Shown here: positions 6,525-14,451 of the stretch, piece after piece
Numbering within the stretch: position 1 is the stretch's first letter
How the letters are laid out: every line of letters starts with the position of its first letter
Origin: an uncultured Dechloromonas sp.
GTDB lineage: Bacteria; Pseudomonadota; Gammaproteobacteria; Burkholderiales; Rhodocyclaceae
Direction of reading: 5' to 3'
Assembly (NCBI GenBank): GCA_946477505.1
Contig: CAMKYP010000014.1
Coordinates: 1-20,667 of the forward strand
DNA length: 20,667 nucleotides
The notes under the pieces: model-generated
The model's database searches: none
Told to the model about the DNA's origin: nothing
The model's input: only the letters and a program-made list of their open reading frames with translations
Position numbers and translations under genes: made by a program

Positions 6525-8441
6525 ATGAAGAATTCACCATGGCACCGGATCAGCGTCCTGGCTTTTTTTGCACTGCTGGCCCAACTTGGAACGGGTCTGG
6601 CTCGGGCCACCCCGTCGGTCCCCTCCGATCCGACTGCATTGTTCAAGGAAAACTGCGCCATCTGCCACGAACGTCCGGAAACCAAGGCGCCATCGGTCGC
6701 TGCCCTGCGCCAACTGAATGCCCAACGCATCTGGCAAACCATCGAAATCGGCGTCATGCAACCGATGGCCAAGGGCTTGAGTCCGGAACAGCGCCTGCAG
6801 ATCGCCAACTGGCTGGGAGCGAAGGAAGACAACAAGCGCTACGAGTGGCTGGAGACCAGGGCCTGCCGGCGTGAAACACCGGCAACCCTGACCGGCGAGG
6901 AAAACTGGGGCATGGGCCGGCACAATATGCGCAACCCCTCCGGAGTCGAGTTGACGCCAGGCAACGTCGCGCAGCTCGAATTGAAATGGTCGCTGGCGCT
7001 CCCGGCGGTAAGTTCCATGCGCTCGCTCCCGGTTGTCGCCGGCGACACGATTTATCTCGGCGGACAAGACGGCAAGTTGCTCGCCCTCGATCGCGAAACG
7101 GGTTGCGTTCGCTGGCACCTGGCAGTCGATGGCACGATCCGCAACGCCCTCACGCTGGAACGTACGCCCGACGGTATCAATACCTTGTTCTTCGCCGACG
7201 AACCGGGCACCGTCTATGCGGTGAACGCAGTCACGGGCGCCCTGCGCTGGAAGGCGCCGGTCAAGAGCCACCCGATGTCCATCGTCAGCGGCTCGATCGC
7301 CTATCACAACGGACGCATCTTCGTTCCCATCTCCTTGTTCGAGGTCATGGTTGCCGCCTCGCCACAGCACGAGTGCTGCCGCGCCCATGGCGGCGTGATC
7401 GCGCTCGACGCACGGAGCGGCGCCCGGATATGGCATTACGGCACCACGCCCGAGGCCGAAAAAACCACCCTGAACTCTGCGGGCACACAGATGTGGGGGC
7501 CGTCGGGAGCAGCCGTCTGGAACCGGCCGACCGTCGATGCCAAGCGGGGCGTGATCTACTTCGGCACCGGCGAGAATGCCTCTTCGCCGGCGACCAACAC
7601 CAGCGATGCCATCATCGCTCTCGACATGGCCAACGGCCAGCCGCGCTGGATTTTTCAAGCGCTGCGCGACGATGCCTGGAACCTGGGCTGTAACTTCAAG
7701 ACGGCCAATTGTCCCAAGGAAAACGGCCCGGACTTCGACTTCGGCGCACCACCCATACTCGTCAAGGACGGCAAGGGTAAGGGCAAGGGCGACTTGCTCC
7801 TGGCCGGGCAGAAATCGGGCGAAGTCTTCGCATTGGACCCGGATGCGGGCGGCGCCGTCGTTTGGCGCCACCACTTCCTGCCGAACCTATCCCATTTCCT
7901 AGGCAATGGCGGCATTCATCACGGTATGGCCAGCGACGGCGAGCGCCTGATCGTGCCGATCAGCGATCCCGTGTATCCTGGCTATTCACCACAACCCGGC
8001 GTCCATGCGATGTCCGTCGCCGACGGTCGGATACTGTGGAGCCACCGCATCGTTCGCGGCTGCGAATTCGTCGCCGACAAGCCTGGCGCCAAGCCGATCG
8101 CCGATACCCTGGGGACGGTCACGAGTGCTTCCCCGTGGCCGGAATGCCCCAGATTGTATTCCCCCTCCGCTCCGCCCACCTTGGCCAATGGCGTCGCCTA
8201 CGTGGCGACCCTGGACGGCAAGGTGCGTCTCTTCGACGCCGATAGCGGCCGCCTGCTGCGCGTGCTGGAAACGAACCGCCCCTTCCAGACCAGCAATGGG
8301 GTAGATGGGCATGGCGGCGCTATCGATGCCGGTGGCGTTCTGGTAAGCCGCGACCAGATGATCGTGAGTTCCGGCTACGGCATGTTCGGCCAGATGCCGG
8401 GCAACGTTCTGCTAGTCTACGGGTTTGGGAAGTCCAAATGA
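6525..8441 (+). CDS. PQQ- and haem c-containing dehydrogenase, polyvinyl-alcohol dehydrogenase type
   Basis: The 638-residue protein has a signal peptide (cleavage near residues 27-29, 'LARAT'). An N-terminal cytochrome c domain follows: CAICH at 44-48, with the Met ligand at 78 or 81 in 'GVMQPMAKGLS'. From about residue 115 there is a PQQ propeller. The order cytochrome-then-propeller is typical of PVA dehydrogenases, whereas type II alcohol dehydrogenases carry the haem domain C-terminally. Other family marks are the vicinal pair Cys284-Cys285 in 'HECCRAHGG', 'GTGENASSPATNTSDAI', and 'RDDAWNLGC' (Asp382-Asn386), which takes the place of the HHDLWD motif. Known relatives oxidise secondary hydroxyls to ketones in the periplasm. 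Its stop overlaps the ATG of the following gene fragment (ATGA at 8438). The true substrate here need not be polymeric. Confidence 0.92.
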   Translation: MKNSPWHRISVLAFFALLAQLGTGLARATPSVPSDPTALFKENCAICHERPETKAPSVAALRQLNAQRIWQTIEIGVMQPMAKGLSPEQRLQIANWLGAKEDNKRYEWLETRACRRETPATLTGEENWGMGRHNMRNPSGVELTPGNVAQLELKWSLALPAVSSMRSLPVVAGDTIYLGGQDGKLLALDRETGCVRWHLAVDGTIRNALTLERTPDGINTLFFADEPGTVYAVNAVTGALRWKAPVKSHPMSIVSGSIAYHNGRIFVPISLFEVMVAASPQHECCRAHGGVIALDARSGARIWHYGTTPEAEKTTLNSAGTQMWGPSGAAVWNRPTVDAKRGVIYFGTGENASSPATNTSDAIIALDMANGQPRWIFQALRDDAWNLGCNFKTANCPKENGPDFDFGAPPILVKDGKGKGKGDLLLAGQKSGEVFALDPDAGGAVVWRHHFLPNLSHFLGNGGIHHGMASDGERLIVPISDPVYPGYSPQPGVHAMSVADGRILWSHRIVRGCEFVADKPGAKPIADTLGTVTSASPWPECPRLYSPSAPPTLANGVAYVATLDGKVRLFDADSGRLLRVLETNRPFQTSNGVDGHGGAIDAGGVLVSRDQMIVSSGYGMFGQMPGNVLLVYGFGKSK

Positions 8442-8687
8442 AGCGATGCGCAAGCTTCAAACCGGCGCAGCCTCTGGCCAGTTTGATCAACGAAAACCTG
8501 ACTGACCGTATCTTCCGCTTCATTCCCGAGGAAAGGCGTTTCGTCGCCTGCCCGATAGTACCGTACGGCACCCATACGCACGACTTTTCCTTCAGCAAGG
8601 ACGGCAAGGCGTGCACCAGCAATAATCCTGTACCGCCAGCCGCGCCTGGAAGGCGGCATACCCGCATTGATCTGCATCGCAGCATGA
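8438..8687 (+). pseudogene. Fragment of a streptogramin-lyase (Vgb)-like beta-propeller protein, frameshifted
   Basis: After an ATGA overlap with the dehydrogenase, one frame gives 'LTDRIFRFIPEERRF', then 'THTHDFSFSKDGKACTSNN' and 'PVPPAA'. This matches the pattern of the last blades of Vgb-type 'virginiamycin B lyase' propellers (…DR.fRf.P…rDF.f..DGk.CTSNNP.P..AL.GG.P.lIC). Right after 'PPAA' the sense continues one base out of phase as 'LEGGIPALICIAA' and stops at 8685-8687. One extra base near 8645 explains this. Only the C-terminal ~80 residues remain, so the gene has lost most of its length as well. The intact ancestor probably belonged to the same operon. Reading the frame straight on to 8749 gives a 103-residue product whose second half is meaningless. 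Confidence 0.65.
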
Positions 8688-8726
8688 GGAAGAAACCGCC
8701 CCAACCGGGCTTTGTCAGGAGCCCGA

Positions 8727-9345
8727 TCACTTCCACTGCCGTGAGCTGACGCCTTGCCAGCAACGGAAGGCGTGGGGAAAATCGAACAGGGAATGGAAGC
8801 CCAGCAGTTCCGCAATCTGGTTTAACTGTAAGCCTCAGTTCAACAGGTAGTGCTTCGCAGCCTACCAGCGAATCCCGTTAAGCAGTTCCTGGAACGTGGT
8901 GCCGCTGCAGGCTGCGTGGGCTTGTCACCAGCGCTTTCGCGATCGCCTCCGGAGCATCGCATTGCAGATTGTCGCTTCGACCTACGGGGCAAGATCCTCC
9001 ACGAACCACCGGGAGGGCGCGTCGACCTCGCGCTCAATCAGCTCATGCAGCGCCGGGATGGCATCTGGCAAGGGAATGCTCAACACCTTGGCGTCGAAGA
9101 CCAGTACAGTTTTCGCTACGTCGAAGCAAATGTTCTCACCGAACAACCGGTGATAGCGCCGTCGGTCGTCAGCAGACCAGTGTCCTTCCAGGGCAAATCG
9201 CACTGCCCCCCGAACGGGGGATAAGAGTTTTTCACCTCCGATGTTGCAATCAACATCAATCACGGTCGACAGGCTTTTGCGATGCAATCCAATGTGCGAC
9301 AGAGCGTTCCGGAAAGCATCAGAGTAGTCGAAACCGTCTCAATCC
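8727..9345 (-). pseudogene. Degenerate AraC-family regulator gene
   Basis: On the minus strand, 'RRRYHRLFGENICFD' and 'LVFDAKVLSIPLPDA', then 'IPALHELIERE' (about 9200-9030), are the end of an arabinose-binding-type AraC effector domain. Further down, in other frames and broken by stops, come 'TTFQELLNGIRW', 'AAKHYLLN' and 'QIAELLGFHSLFDFPHAF', then 'RCWQGVSSRQWK' and a TGA at 8727-8729. These are the two HTH halves of an AraC DNA-binding domain in the right order. At least two in-frame stops (after GIRW and after HYLLN) and a frameshift separate the parts. The N-terminal ~100 residues are largely missing, with a possible trace 'FDYSDAFRNALSHIGLH' at about 9280-9330. The open frame 8982-9287 is therefore a shard, not a small gene. 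It would have been another regulator for this cluster or for the acyl-CoA ligase. Confidence 0.75.
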
Positions 9346-9642
9346 ACGTCACTTAGGAGCCAATCCCGATGAAGGGCTGGAGCTTACCGTTTTCCCCCAA
9401 GGGCCTGGCTTCAAAACTGACACCGCCCCCTGGCACTTTTCGGGCGAAGTCATTGCGGTTGAGTCTGAAATGAGCCGCGAGCAAATCGCCACATAGATGC
9501 CGGACGATCTTGAGACAACCGACAGAACTCAGTGCCTCTCGGCCATGGGACGCCTGCCGATGCGCGCCAGCATGAGACTGACCGGCATCAAGACGATTCC
9601 AGCCCAACCAATCCAATCAACATACCGTGAGACAAGAACGAC
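9346..9642. other. Gap before the acyl-CoA ligase; no gene recognised
   Basis: Open frames exist on both strands (plus to 9496, ending 'WHFSGEVIAVESEMSRE'; minus 9353-9616), but neither resembles a known family or has a ribosome site. Given the decayed genes next to it, this may be further remnant sequence plus the promoter of the ligase. No clear -35/-10 pair was found. Confidence 0.4.
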
Positions 9643-11280
9643 ATGAATACCAAGATTCTCAAGCCCAGCGACTCCGCCTACACCTACCCGCTGCTCATTA
9701 AGCGTCTGCTAACCTCGGTGCAGCGTGTGGAAAACCGCAACCAGATCATTTCTGGATCGCAGCGTTTCAGCTACCGGCAGTTCAACGAGCGAATCTGCCG
9801 TCTGGCCAGCGCCCTGCGCGCGCAAGGCATCGGCCCCGGCGACGTCGTCGCAGTCATGGACTGGGACAGCCACCGCTACCTAGAATGCTTCTTTGCCATT
9901 CCGATGATTGGGGCGGTTCTGCATACCGTCAATATCCGCCTCTCGCCGCAGCAGATCCTCTACACCATGAACCACGCCCAAGACAAGCTGGTGCTGGTTC
10001 ATGACGACTTCCTGCCGATCATCGAAGGAATCCAAGGGGAACTCGAAACCGTCAAGGCTTATATCCAGCTAAGTGACGTCGATGCACCCGTCACTGCTTC
10101 CTTCATCACGGCCGGAGAGTATGAAACCCTGCTCGCCAGAGCAGATTCCTGCTACGAGTTCCCGGACTTCGACGAAAACTCGGTCGCCACCGCGTTCTAT
10201 ACCACCGGCACGACCGGTAACCCCAAGGGCGTCTATTTCAGCCACCGGCAACTGGTGCTACACACCCTCACCATGGTCAACTCCCTGTTGAGTCGCAATG
10301 CCGACGTGCCGTTGCTGAACCACAGTGGGGTATACATGCCGATCACCCCCATGTTCCATGTCCATGCCTGGGGGATTCCCTATGCCGCGACGATGATGGG
10401 CGTTCAGCAAATTTACCCCGGCCGTTATGAACCCAACAAGCTTGCCCGCCTGATTCGCGAAGAGGGAGTGACCTTCTCTCACTGCGTGCCGACCATACTG
10501 CATATGGTTCTGCAGTCGGACGATGCCTCGAACACCGATTTCAGTAAGTGGAAGGTTATCATCGGCGGCAGTGCGCTAACGCCCGGCCAAGCCGAGCAAG
10601 CGATGTTCCGCAGCATCGATATCTTCAGCGCCTACGGCATGTCGGAAACCTGCCCTCTGCTGGCGATCACGCGCATCACCCGCGAGCAACGCGATTTGCC
10701 CTTCGCCGAGCAGGTCGCCTGGCGCGTCAAGGCCGGCGTTCCCAGCGACCTGGTAGACATCGATATCTGGGACGCGAACAACATTCCCATGCCGCATGAC
10801 GGCAAGAGCGTCGGCGAAGTTGTTGCGCGCGCCCCCTGGCTGACCCAGAGTTACCTCTATGAGCCGGAAAAAAGCGCGGAGTTGTGGGCAAACGGCTGGC
10901 TCCACACCGGCGACGTGGCCAGCATCCACCCGAACGGCTGCATTGAGATCAAGGACAGGATCAAAGACGTCATCAAAACAGGGGGTGAATGGATTTCGTC
11001 GCTGACACTGGAAGGCATGATCAGCACCCATCCCGGCGTCCAGACCGTCACGGTAATCGCTATCCCCGACGAGCACTGGGGAGAGCGTCCCTGCGCGATG
11101 GTCATTGCCAGGAATGCCGAGTGCACCGCCCAGAGCATCCTCGATCACCTGCAGCAGTATGTTGCCAGCGGCGCCATCAACAAGTGGGCGGTTCCCAAGG
11201 AAATCAGGATAGTGGCCGAAATTCCTACCACCAGTGTCGGTAAGATCGACAAGAAGCGCATCCGCAGCCAGATGACCTGA
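9643..11280 (+). CDS. Fatty acyl-CoA ligase, AlkK-like (medium-chain type)
   Basis: The 545-residue protein has the size and all marks of the ANL adenylating family. The P-loop 'YTTGTTGNPKG' is at residues 186-196, 'YGMSET' at 331-336, 'GWLHTGD' with the ribose-binding Asp, and 'IKTGGEWIS' in the hinge region. The C-terminal catalytic Lys is about 534 in 'GKIDKK'. Overall style ('PMFHVHAWGIPYAA', short N-terminus without signal) is that of AlkK-type medium-chain acyl-CoA synthetases: carboxylic acid + ATP + CoA gives acyl-CoA + AMP + PPi in the cytoplasm. It stands alone with a weak ribosome site (GAGA), about 1.2 kb downstream of the PQQ cluster. It could activate acids produced by periplasmic oxidation and so complete the route toward beta-oxidation. 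That link is inferred. Confidence 0.93.
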   Translation: MNTKILKPSDSAYTYPLLIKRLLTSVQRVENRNQIISGSQRFSYRQFNERICRLASALRAQGIGPGDVVAVMDWDSHRYLECFFAIPMIGAVLHTVNIRLSPQQILYTMNHAQDKLVLVHDDFLPIIEGIQGELETVKAYIQLSDVDAPVTASFITAGEYETLLARADSCYEFPDFDENSVATAFYTTGTTGNPKGVYFSHRQLVLHTLTMVNSLLSRNADVPLLNHSGVYMPITPMFHVHAWGIPYAATMMGVQQIYPGRYEPNKLARLIREEGVTFSHCVPTILHMVLQSDDASNTDFSKWKVIIGGSALTPGQAEQAMFRSIDIFSAYGMSETCPLLAITRITREQRDLPFAEQVAWRVKAGVPSDLVDIDIWDANNIPMPHDGKSVGEVVARAPWLTQSYLYEPEKSAELWANGWLHTGDVASIHPNGCIEIKDRIKDVIKTGGEWISSLTLEGMISTHPGVQTVTVIAIPDEHWGERPCAMVIARNAECTAQSILDHLQQYVASGAINKWAVPKEIRIVAEIPTTSVGKIDKKRIRSQMT

Positions 11281-11340
11281 CAAGGGCCAGGCGTTGCGTA
11301 TGGACTAACTGCGCAACACCGACGTCCCCCGTTTCAGTAG

Positions 11341-11644
11341 ACTCCTCATCTGCTGCTAATGAATGCCGCACCATTAGGGCGACAAGGCGGCTTACCTCGA
11401 ATGGGGGGACAGTCTGGCGGCTCTTGCTGCCGGTCTTACGGATATGGGAAAACTCCTCTTCCAAGTCGGCCAGCCAGCGCCATGCTAGGACTGCTGCGGC
11501 CTTCTTGTCCGGCTCTCCAGTCTGGTGCCGTAGGTGCTTCTTGGGTGTGTAGTAAGTGAGTAAGTCCTGCGGTATGCGCTTCGTGATGCGCCAACCAGAG
11601 CAGTGCAGCTCCATACCTGGAGGATATGCCATTTCCTTGTCCAT
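11341..11644 (-). pseudogene. N-terminal stump of a tyrosine-recombinase (phage-type) integrase
   Basis: From the ATG at 11644 (alternative at 11632) about 100 residues read like the N-terminal SAM-like/DUF6538-type segment of site-specific integrases: 'GMELHCSGWRITKRIPQDL', 'YYTPKKHLRHQTGEPDKKAA', 'LAWRWLADLEEEF', 'LVALMVRHSLAADEES'. The frame stays open to 11225, but beyond about 11341 the residues lose all resemblance, and the catalytic domain with its R-HxxR-Y residues is absent. The frame then runs antisense into the acyl-CoA ligase. It lies just inside the 3' end of tRNA-Ser, the normal place for an island integrase. The recombinase is thus deleted and inactive. Confidence 0.7.
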
Positions 11645-11721
11645 CCTGAAATGATAGCTGGAATGTTCCCAGCTTTATTCCCATCTCTATGACTCGGAAA
11701 TGCTTGAAATACAAAGAATAT

Positions 11722-11749
11722 AGAAAAAACAAAGGCCCCGTAGGGCCTC
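11722..11749 (-). terminator. Intrinsic terminator of tRNA-Ser
   Basis: On the minus strand, AGGCCC-(TACG)-GGGCCT (11748-11733) forms a 6-bp GC-rich stem, followed by TTGTTTTTTC (11732-11723). It begins 12 nt after the CCA end of the tRNA and fits a Rho-independent terminator. Confidence 0.85.
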
Positions 11750-11759
11750 AGTAGAATCC

Positions 11760-11850
<91 letters not shown>

Positions 11851-11862
11851 GGGAAGCCGTGC

Positions 11863-11890
11863 ATTCTAGCAGAATCGCCGAAATGGTCAA
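11863..11890 (-). promoter_or_regulatory. Sigma-70 promoter of tRNA-Ser
   Basis: TTGACC (11890-11885, minus strand) and TAGAAT (11868-11863) are separated by 16 bp. The -10 lies 12 nt before the first base of the tRNA. The -35 overlaps the stop codon of the upstream small membrane protein. Confidence 0.65.
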
Positions 11891-12153
11891 ACAATCTTTC
11901 TGAGAAAAGCGAGTCCGATCCAGAGCAGGAGCAGGATCACGAAGCAAGCAACACCTACGGCTTTCCCCTGGAAACCTGGCAGGATCGCGGCGACGAGTTG
12001 CCTCGGGGCACGGGTGATCAGGTCGAAAAGTTGATAGATCCTATTGCTTTCCCTCCCCCGCCCGGCCACGATATACAGCATCCCCTGGCCGATCAGGCAA
12101 AGACCCAGCATCTCGATGATGGCGCGAACCGCGCTGATCAGAAACAGCAACAT
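11887..12153 (-). CDS. Small membrane protein, hypothetical
   Basis: The 88-residue protein has two hydrophobic segments (about residues 3-30 and 66-83) with a polar, Arg-rich loop between them ('GRGRESNRIYQLFDLITRA'), so it is an integral membrane protein with two helices. I do not recognise a named family; the style recalls small YggT-like proteins. The start lies 5 nt after the stop of the DUF4212 gene, so it is the last gene of the operon. Its stop overlaps the -35 of tRNA-Ser, and no separate terminator is visible, so operon transcripts may read through to the tRNA terminator. A role alongside the symporter is possible but only positional. Confidence 0.75.
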   Translation of the reverse strand: MLLFLISAVRAIIEMLGLCLIGQGMLYIVAGRGRESNRIYQLFDLITRAPRQLVAAILPGFQGKAVGVACFVILLLLWIGLAFLRKIV

Positions 12154-12158
12154 CCGCT

Positions 12159-12410
12159 TTATTCGTCTTCCAGACCGAATTCGATATCAATCTTCTTCAT
12201 CCGCCGGTTGTACCACCAGATGATCACCAGAAAGAGTACCAATCCGCCCTGTGCGGCCATGTAAAAGCCCAGCGGAAAACCGAAGATGACGATCTGGTTA
12301 ATATCCCGCGCAAACCAGGTCGTGCCAAAAGTCACGCTGATCCAGACCAGCAGCAGGGCAAAGGTCAGGCGCCTGGTCTTCCTCCAATAAAGATGGCGTT
12401 TCCCTTTCAT
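12159..12410 (-). CDS. DUF4212 small subunit of a sodium/solute symporter
   Basis: The 83-residue protein has two transmembrane helices (about 15-34 and 43-65) and the family's signature shape: basic N-terminus ('HLYWRKTRRLT'), 'WFARDINQIVIFGFPLGFYM' in the loop and second helix, then 'YNRRMKKID'. This family is regularly encoded directly upstream of VC_2705-type symporters. Here the order is reversed: it follows the large subunit and overlaps it by 4 nt (ATGA at 12410-12407), so the two are translationally coupled. It acts in the inner membrane as accessory subunit. Confidence 0.92.
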   Translation of the reverse strand: MKGKRHLYWRKTRRLTFALLLVWISVTFGTTWFARDINQIVIFGFPLGFYMAAQGGLVLFLVIIWWYNRRMKKIDIEFGLEDE

Positions 12411-14443
12411 GCGTCCTTGCCGTTCGACAAACGAATCTTGGTGAGAAACTCTTCGCCCCCCGGTTCGGGTTGCGTCATTAACGACACCACGACAATGGTG
12501 GCAAAACCAGCAACAACACCGAACAAGCCAGCCGCCGTGGGCTGGACCTGGAACCAGGGATCCATCCCGAAGCCGCTGATGCCGAGCCAGGGAATACTGT
12601 CGAATTCGACTCGCAAGATGTAATAGAGCGACAAGGATACGCCGACAACCATCCCGGCAAGCGCCCCCTTTCGGGTCGCTCGCTCCCAGAAAATACCGAG
12701 CACCAGGGCCGGGAAGAACGCTGATCCGGCGATCGAGAAAGCCCAGGCAACCATGGACAGGATGGTTCCCGGCTTTTCGGCTGCCACGGTTGCCGCAAGC
12801 ACCGCCACCACCAGCAGCAAGGATTTCGAGATGACCAGGCGGAACTGTGTCGAGGCGTCCGGGCGGATGATGCGATAGTAGACATCATGAGACAAGGCAC
12901 TGGTGATGGTAAGCAGTAAGCCGTCGGCGGTAGATAGCGCTGCCGCCAATCCGCCGGCCGCCACCAGCCCCGAGATGACATAGGGCATACCGGCGATTTC
13001 CGGCGTTGCCAGTACGATAACGTCCGGATTAAGAGAAAGCTCAGCCAATTGCAGAACGCCATCGAGGTTGATGTCCTCGATGCTGACCAAGCCGACCTTG
13101 GTCCAGGCGGTCACCCAGCCGGGTAACTTGGCGATGGGGATTTCCGCGAGGTGAGACAAAACCTCATGCTTAGCGAATACGGCGTAGGCGGGGGCCGTAA
13201 TGTAAAGCAAGAGGATGAAGAGCAGCGACCAGAAGACCGACTCGCGTGCTTCATGTACGGTAGGGGTTGTGTAATAACGAACCAGCACATGCGGCAGCGC
13301 GGCGGTACCCACGGTCAGACAGAAAATCAGGGCCAGGAAATTGATCCGCTGGATATTCTGCTCCGCCTCCGTGTCGCCGGGAAAGGCCTCCGCATGATGG
13401 ATCGGTTTGCGGCTCCGCTCGAGTGCGGAAAACATCGCCGCCTCCCAACGCACCTTGGCCTGTTCCGGATCGTGCGGCAACTCCCGGCGCTGGCGCTCGA
13501 GGGCCACAATATCGCGCATTTGCGCGTCGCTGGCCTTGAGTTGGTTGATCTGGATGGATAGCTGCTCGCGCTCATTGTTCAGCGACTGAGGTAGTTGCAT
13601 GATTTTCTGGGCATAGACGTCAGCACGCTCGTGGAACAGCTGACGCACCTCAACCTCCGCCGGCGAGTCGAAAAGCCGGGTCTCCAGATGCGTGACCTTT
13701 TGTAGCACTTCGCCATAAACCAGTTGCGGGATCGGGTTACCCGTGACGTTGTACGACAGGATAGCGACCGGTGTGATGTAGGCGACGATCAGGATCAGGT
13801 ACTGCGCCACCTGCGTCCAGGTAACCGCCCGCATCCCGCCCAGGAATGAGCAGACAAGAATCCCAGCCAGCCCGACGAATACGCCGATTTCAAACTGCAG
13901 GCTGACAAAGCGACTGGTAATGACGCCGACACCATAGATCTGCGCCACCACGTAAACGAAAGAAGCAAGGATGGCCGCACCCACGGCAACGAGGCGTATC
14001 GAATTGCCGCCGTAGCGAGCCCCGAGAAAATCGGGAATGGTGTATTGCTCGCAACGCCGCAAGTATGGCGCCAACAGCAGCGCCACCAGGACAAAACCAC
14101 CGGTCCAGCCAATGACGTAGGCCAAACCCTGAAACCCTGATAGATAGAGCGTTCCCGCCATACCGATGAATGAGGCTGCACTCATCCAGTCGGCACCGGT
14201 CGCCATCCCGTTGAAGAAGGCCGGCACGCGCCGACCGGCCACGTAGTATTCCGACACGTCGGAAGTACGGCTGACGATACCGATCAGAGCATACATTGCG
14301 ATGGTGAACATCAGGAAGGCGTAGCCGATCCACCGCGGCGGCATGCCATGCTGCTCGAGAACGGCCAGCGCCCCGATAAACGCGAGAAAGCCGCCCGTGT
14401 AATACAGGTAGTAGCGCTGCAGGCGAGTCAGCGGCCTCAGCAT
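12407..14443 (-). CDS. Sodium:solute symporter, VC_2705/ActP-like (probable acetate or short-chain carboxylate uptake)
   Basis: This 678-residue polytopic membrane protein belongs to the SSS family. The N-terminal helices include 'SEYYVAGRRVPAFFNGMAT' followed by 'GADWMSAASFIGMAGT', the substrate/sodium-site region typical of ActP-like members. 'ISGLVAAGGLAAALSTADG' is the conserved C-terminal sodium motif. Between about residues 250 and 350 it carries a ~100-residue hydrophilic, helix-rich insert (Glu/Gln/Arg-rich, with 'NNEREQLSIQINQLKAS'), which distinguishes the VC_2705 subfamily from plain ActP. With the DUF4212 partner it should import a carboxylate such as acetate with Na+ or H+. The substrate is inferred from family. 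It starts 8 nt after the exonuclease-fold gene, within the operon. Confidence 0.93.
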   Translation of the reverse strand: MLRPLTRLQRYYLYYTGGFLAFIGALAVLEQHGMPPRWIGYAFLMFTIAMYALIGIVSRTSDVSEYYVAGRRVPAFFNGMATGADWMSAASFIGMAGTLYLSGFQGLAYVIGWTGGFVLVALLLAPYLRRCEQYTIPDFLGARYGGNSIRLVAVGAAILASFVYVVAQIYGVGVITSRFVSLQFEIGVFVGLAGILVCSFLGGMRAVTWTQVAQYLILIVAYITPVAILSYNVTGNPIPQLVYGEVLQKVTHLETRLFDSPAEVEVRQLFHERADVYAQKIMQLPQSLNNEREQLSIQINQLKASDAQMRDIVALERQRRELPHDPEQAKVRWEAAMFSALERSRKPIHHAEAFPGDTEAEQNIQRINFLALIFCLTVGTAALPHVLVRYYTTPTVHEARESVFWSLLFILLLYITAPAYAVFAKHEVLSHLAEIPIAKLPGWVTAWTKVGLVSIEDINLDGVLQLAELSLNPDVIVLATPEIAGMPYVISGLVAAGGLAAALSTADGLLLTITSALSHDVYYRIIRPDASTQFRLVISKSLLLVVAVLAATVAAEKPGTILSMVAWAFSIAGSAFFPALVLGIFWERATRKGALAGMVVGVSLSLYYILRVEFDSIPWLGISGFGMDPWFQVQPTAAGLFGVVAGFATIVVVSLMTQPEPGGEEFLTKIRLSNGKDA

Positions 14444-14451
14444 CGGGAAAA

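Noticed and set aside
6534..7874. 446-residue open frame on the minus strand
   Set aside because: It is fully antisense to the quinohaemoprotein gene, which has haem and PQQ motifs, signal peptide and a strong ribosome site. The antisense product is Arg/Gly/Val-rich without any family signature, typical of GC-rich shadow frames.
8320..8815. Two minus-strand frames (8320-8763 and 8417-8815) as genes
   Set aside because: They overlap the dehydrogenase 3' end, the propeller fragment and the AraC remnant, and show no family resemblance beyond those.
8982..9287. 101-residue minus-strand frame as an independent small gene
   Set aside because: Its residues match only a slice of an AraC effector domain, and the HTH parts of the same domain follow in other frames after stops. 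It is a pseudogene fragment.
11293..11317. Inverted repeat GTTGCG…CGCAAC after the acyl-CoA ligase as terminator
   Set aside because: The stem is only 6 bp with a 13-nt loop and no T-run; too weak to call.
11436..11732. 98-residue minus-strand frame near the tRNA as a gene
   Set aside because: It overlaps the integrase stump in another frame and starts inside the tRNA terminator; the integrase frame has the family resemblance.
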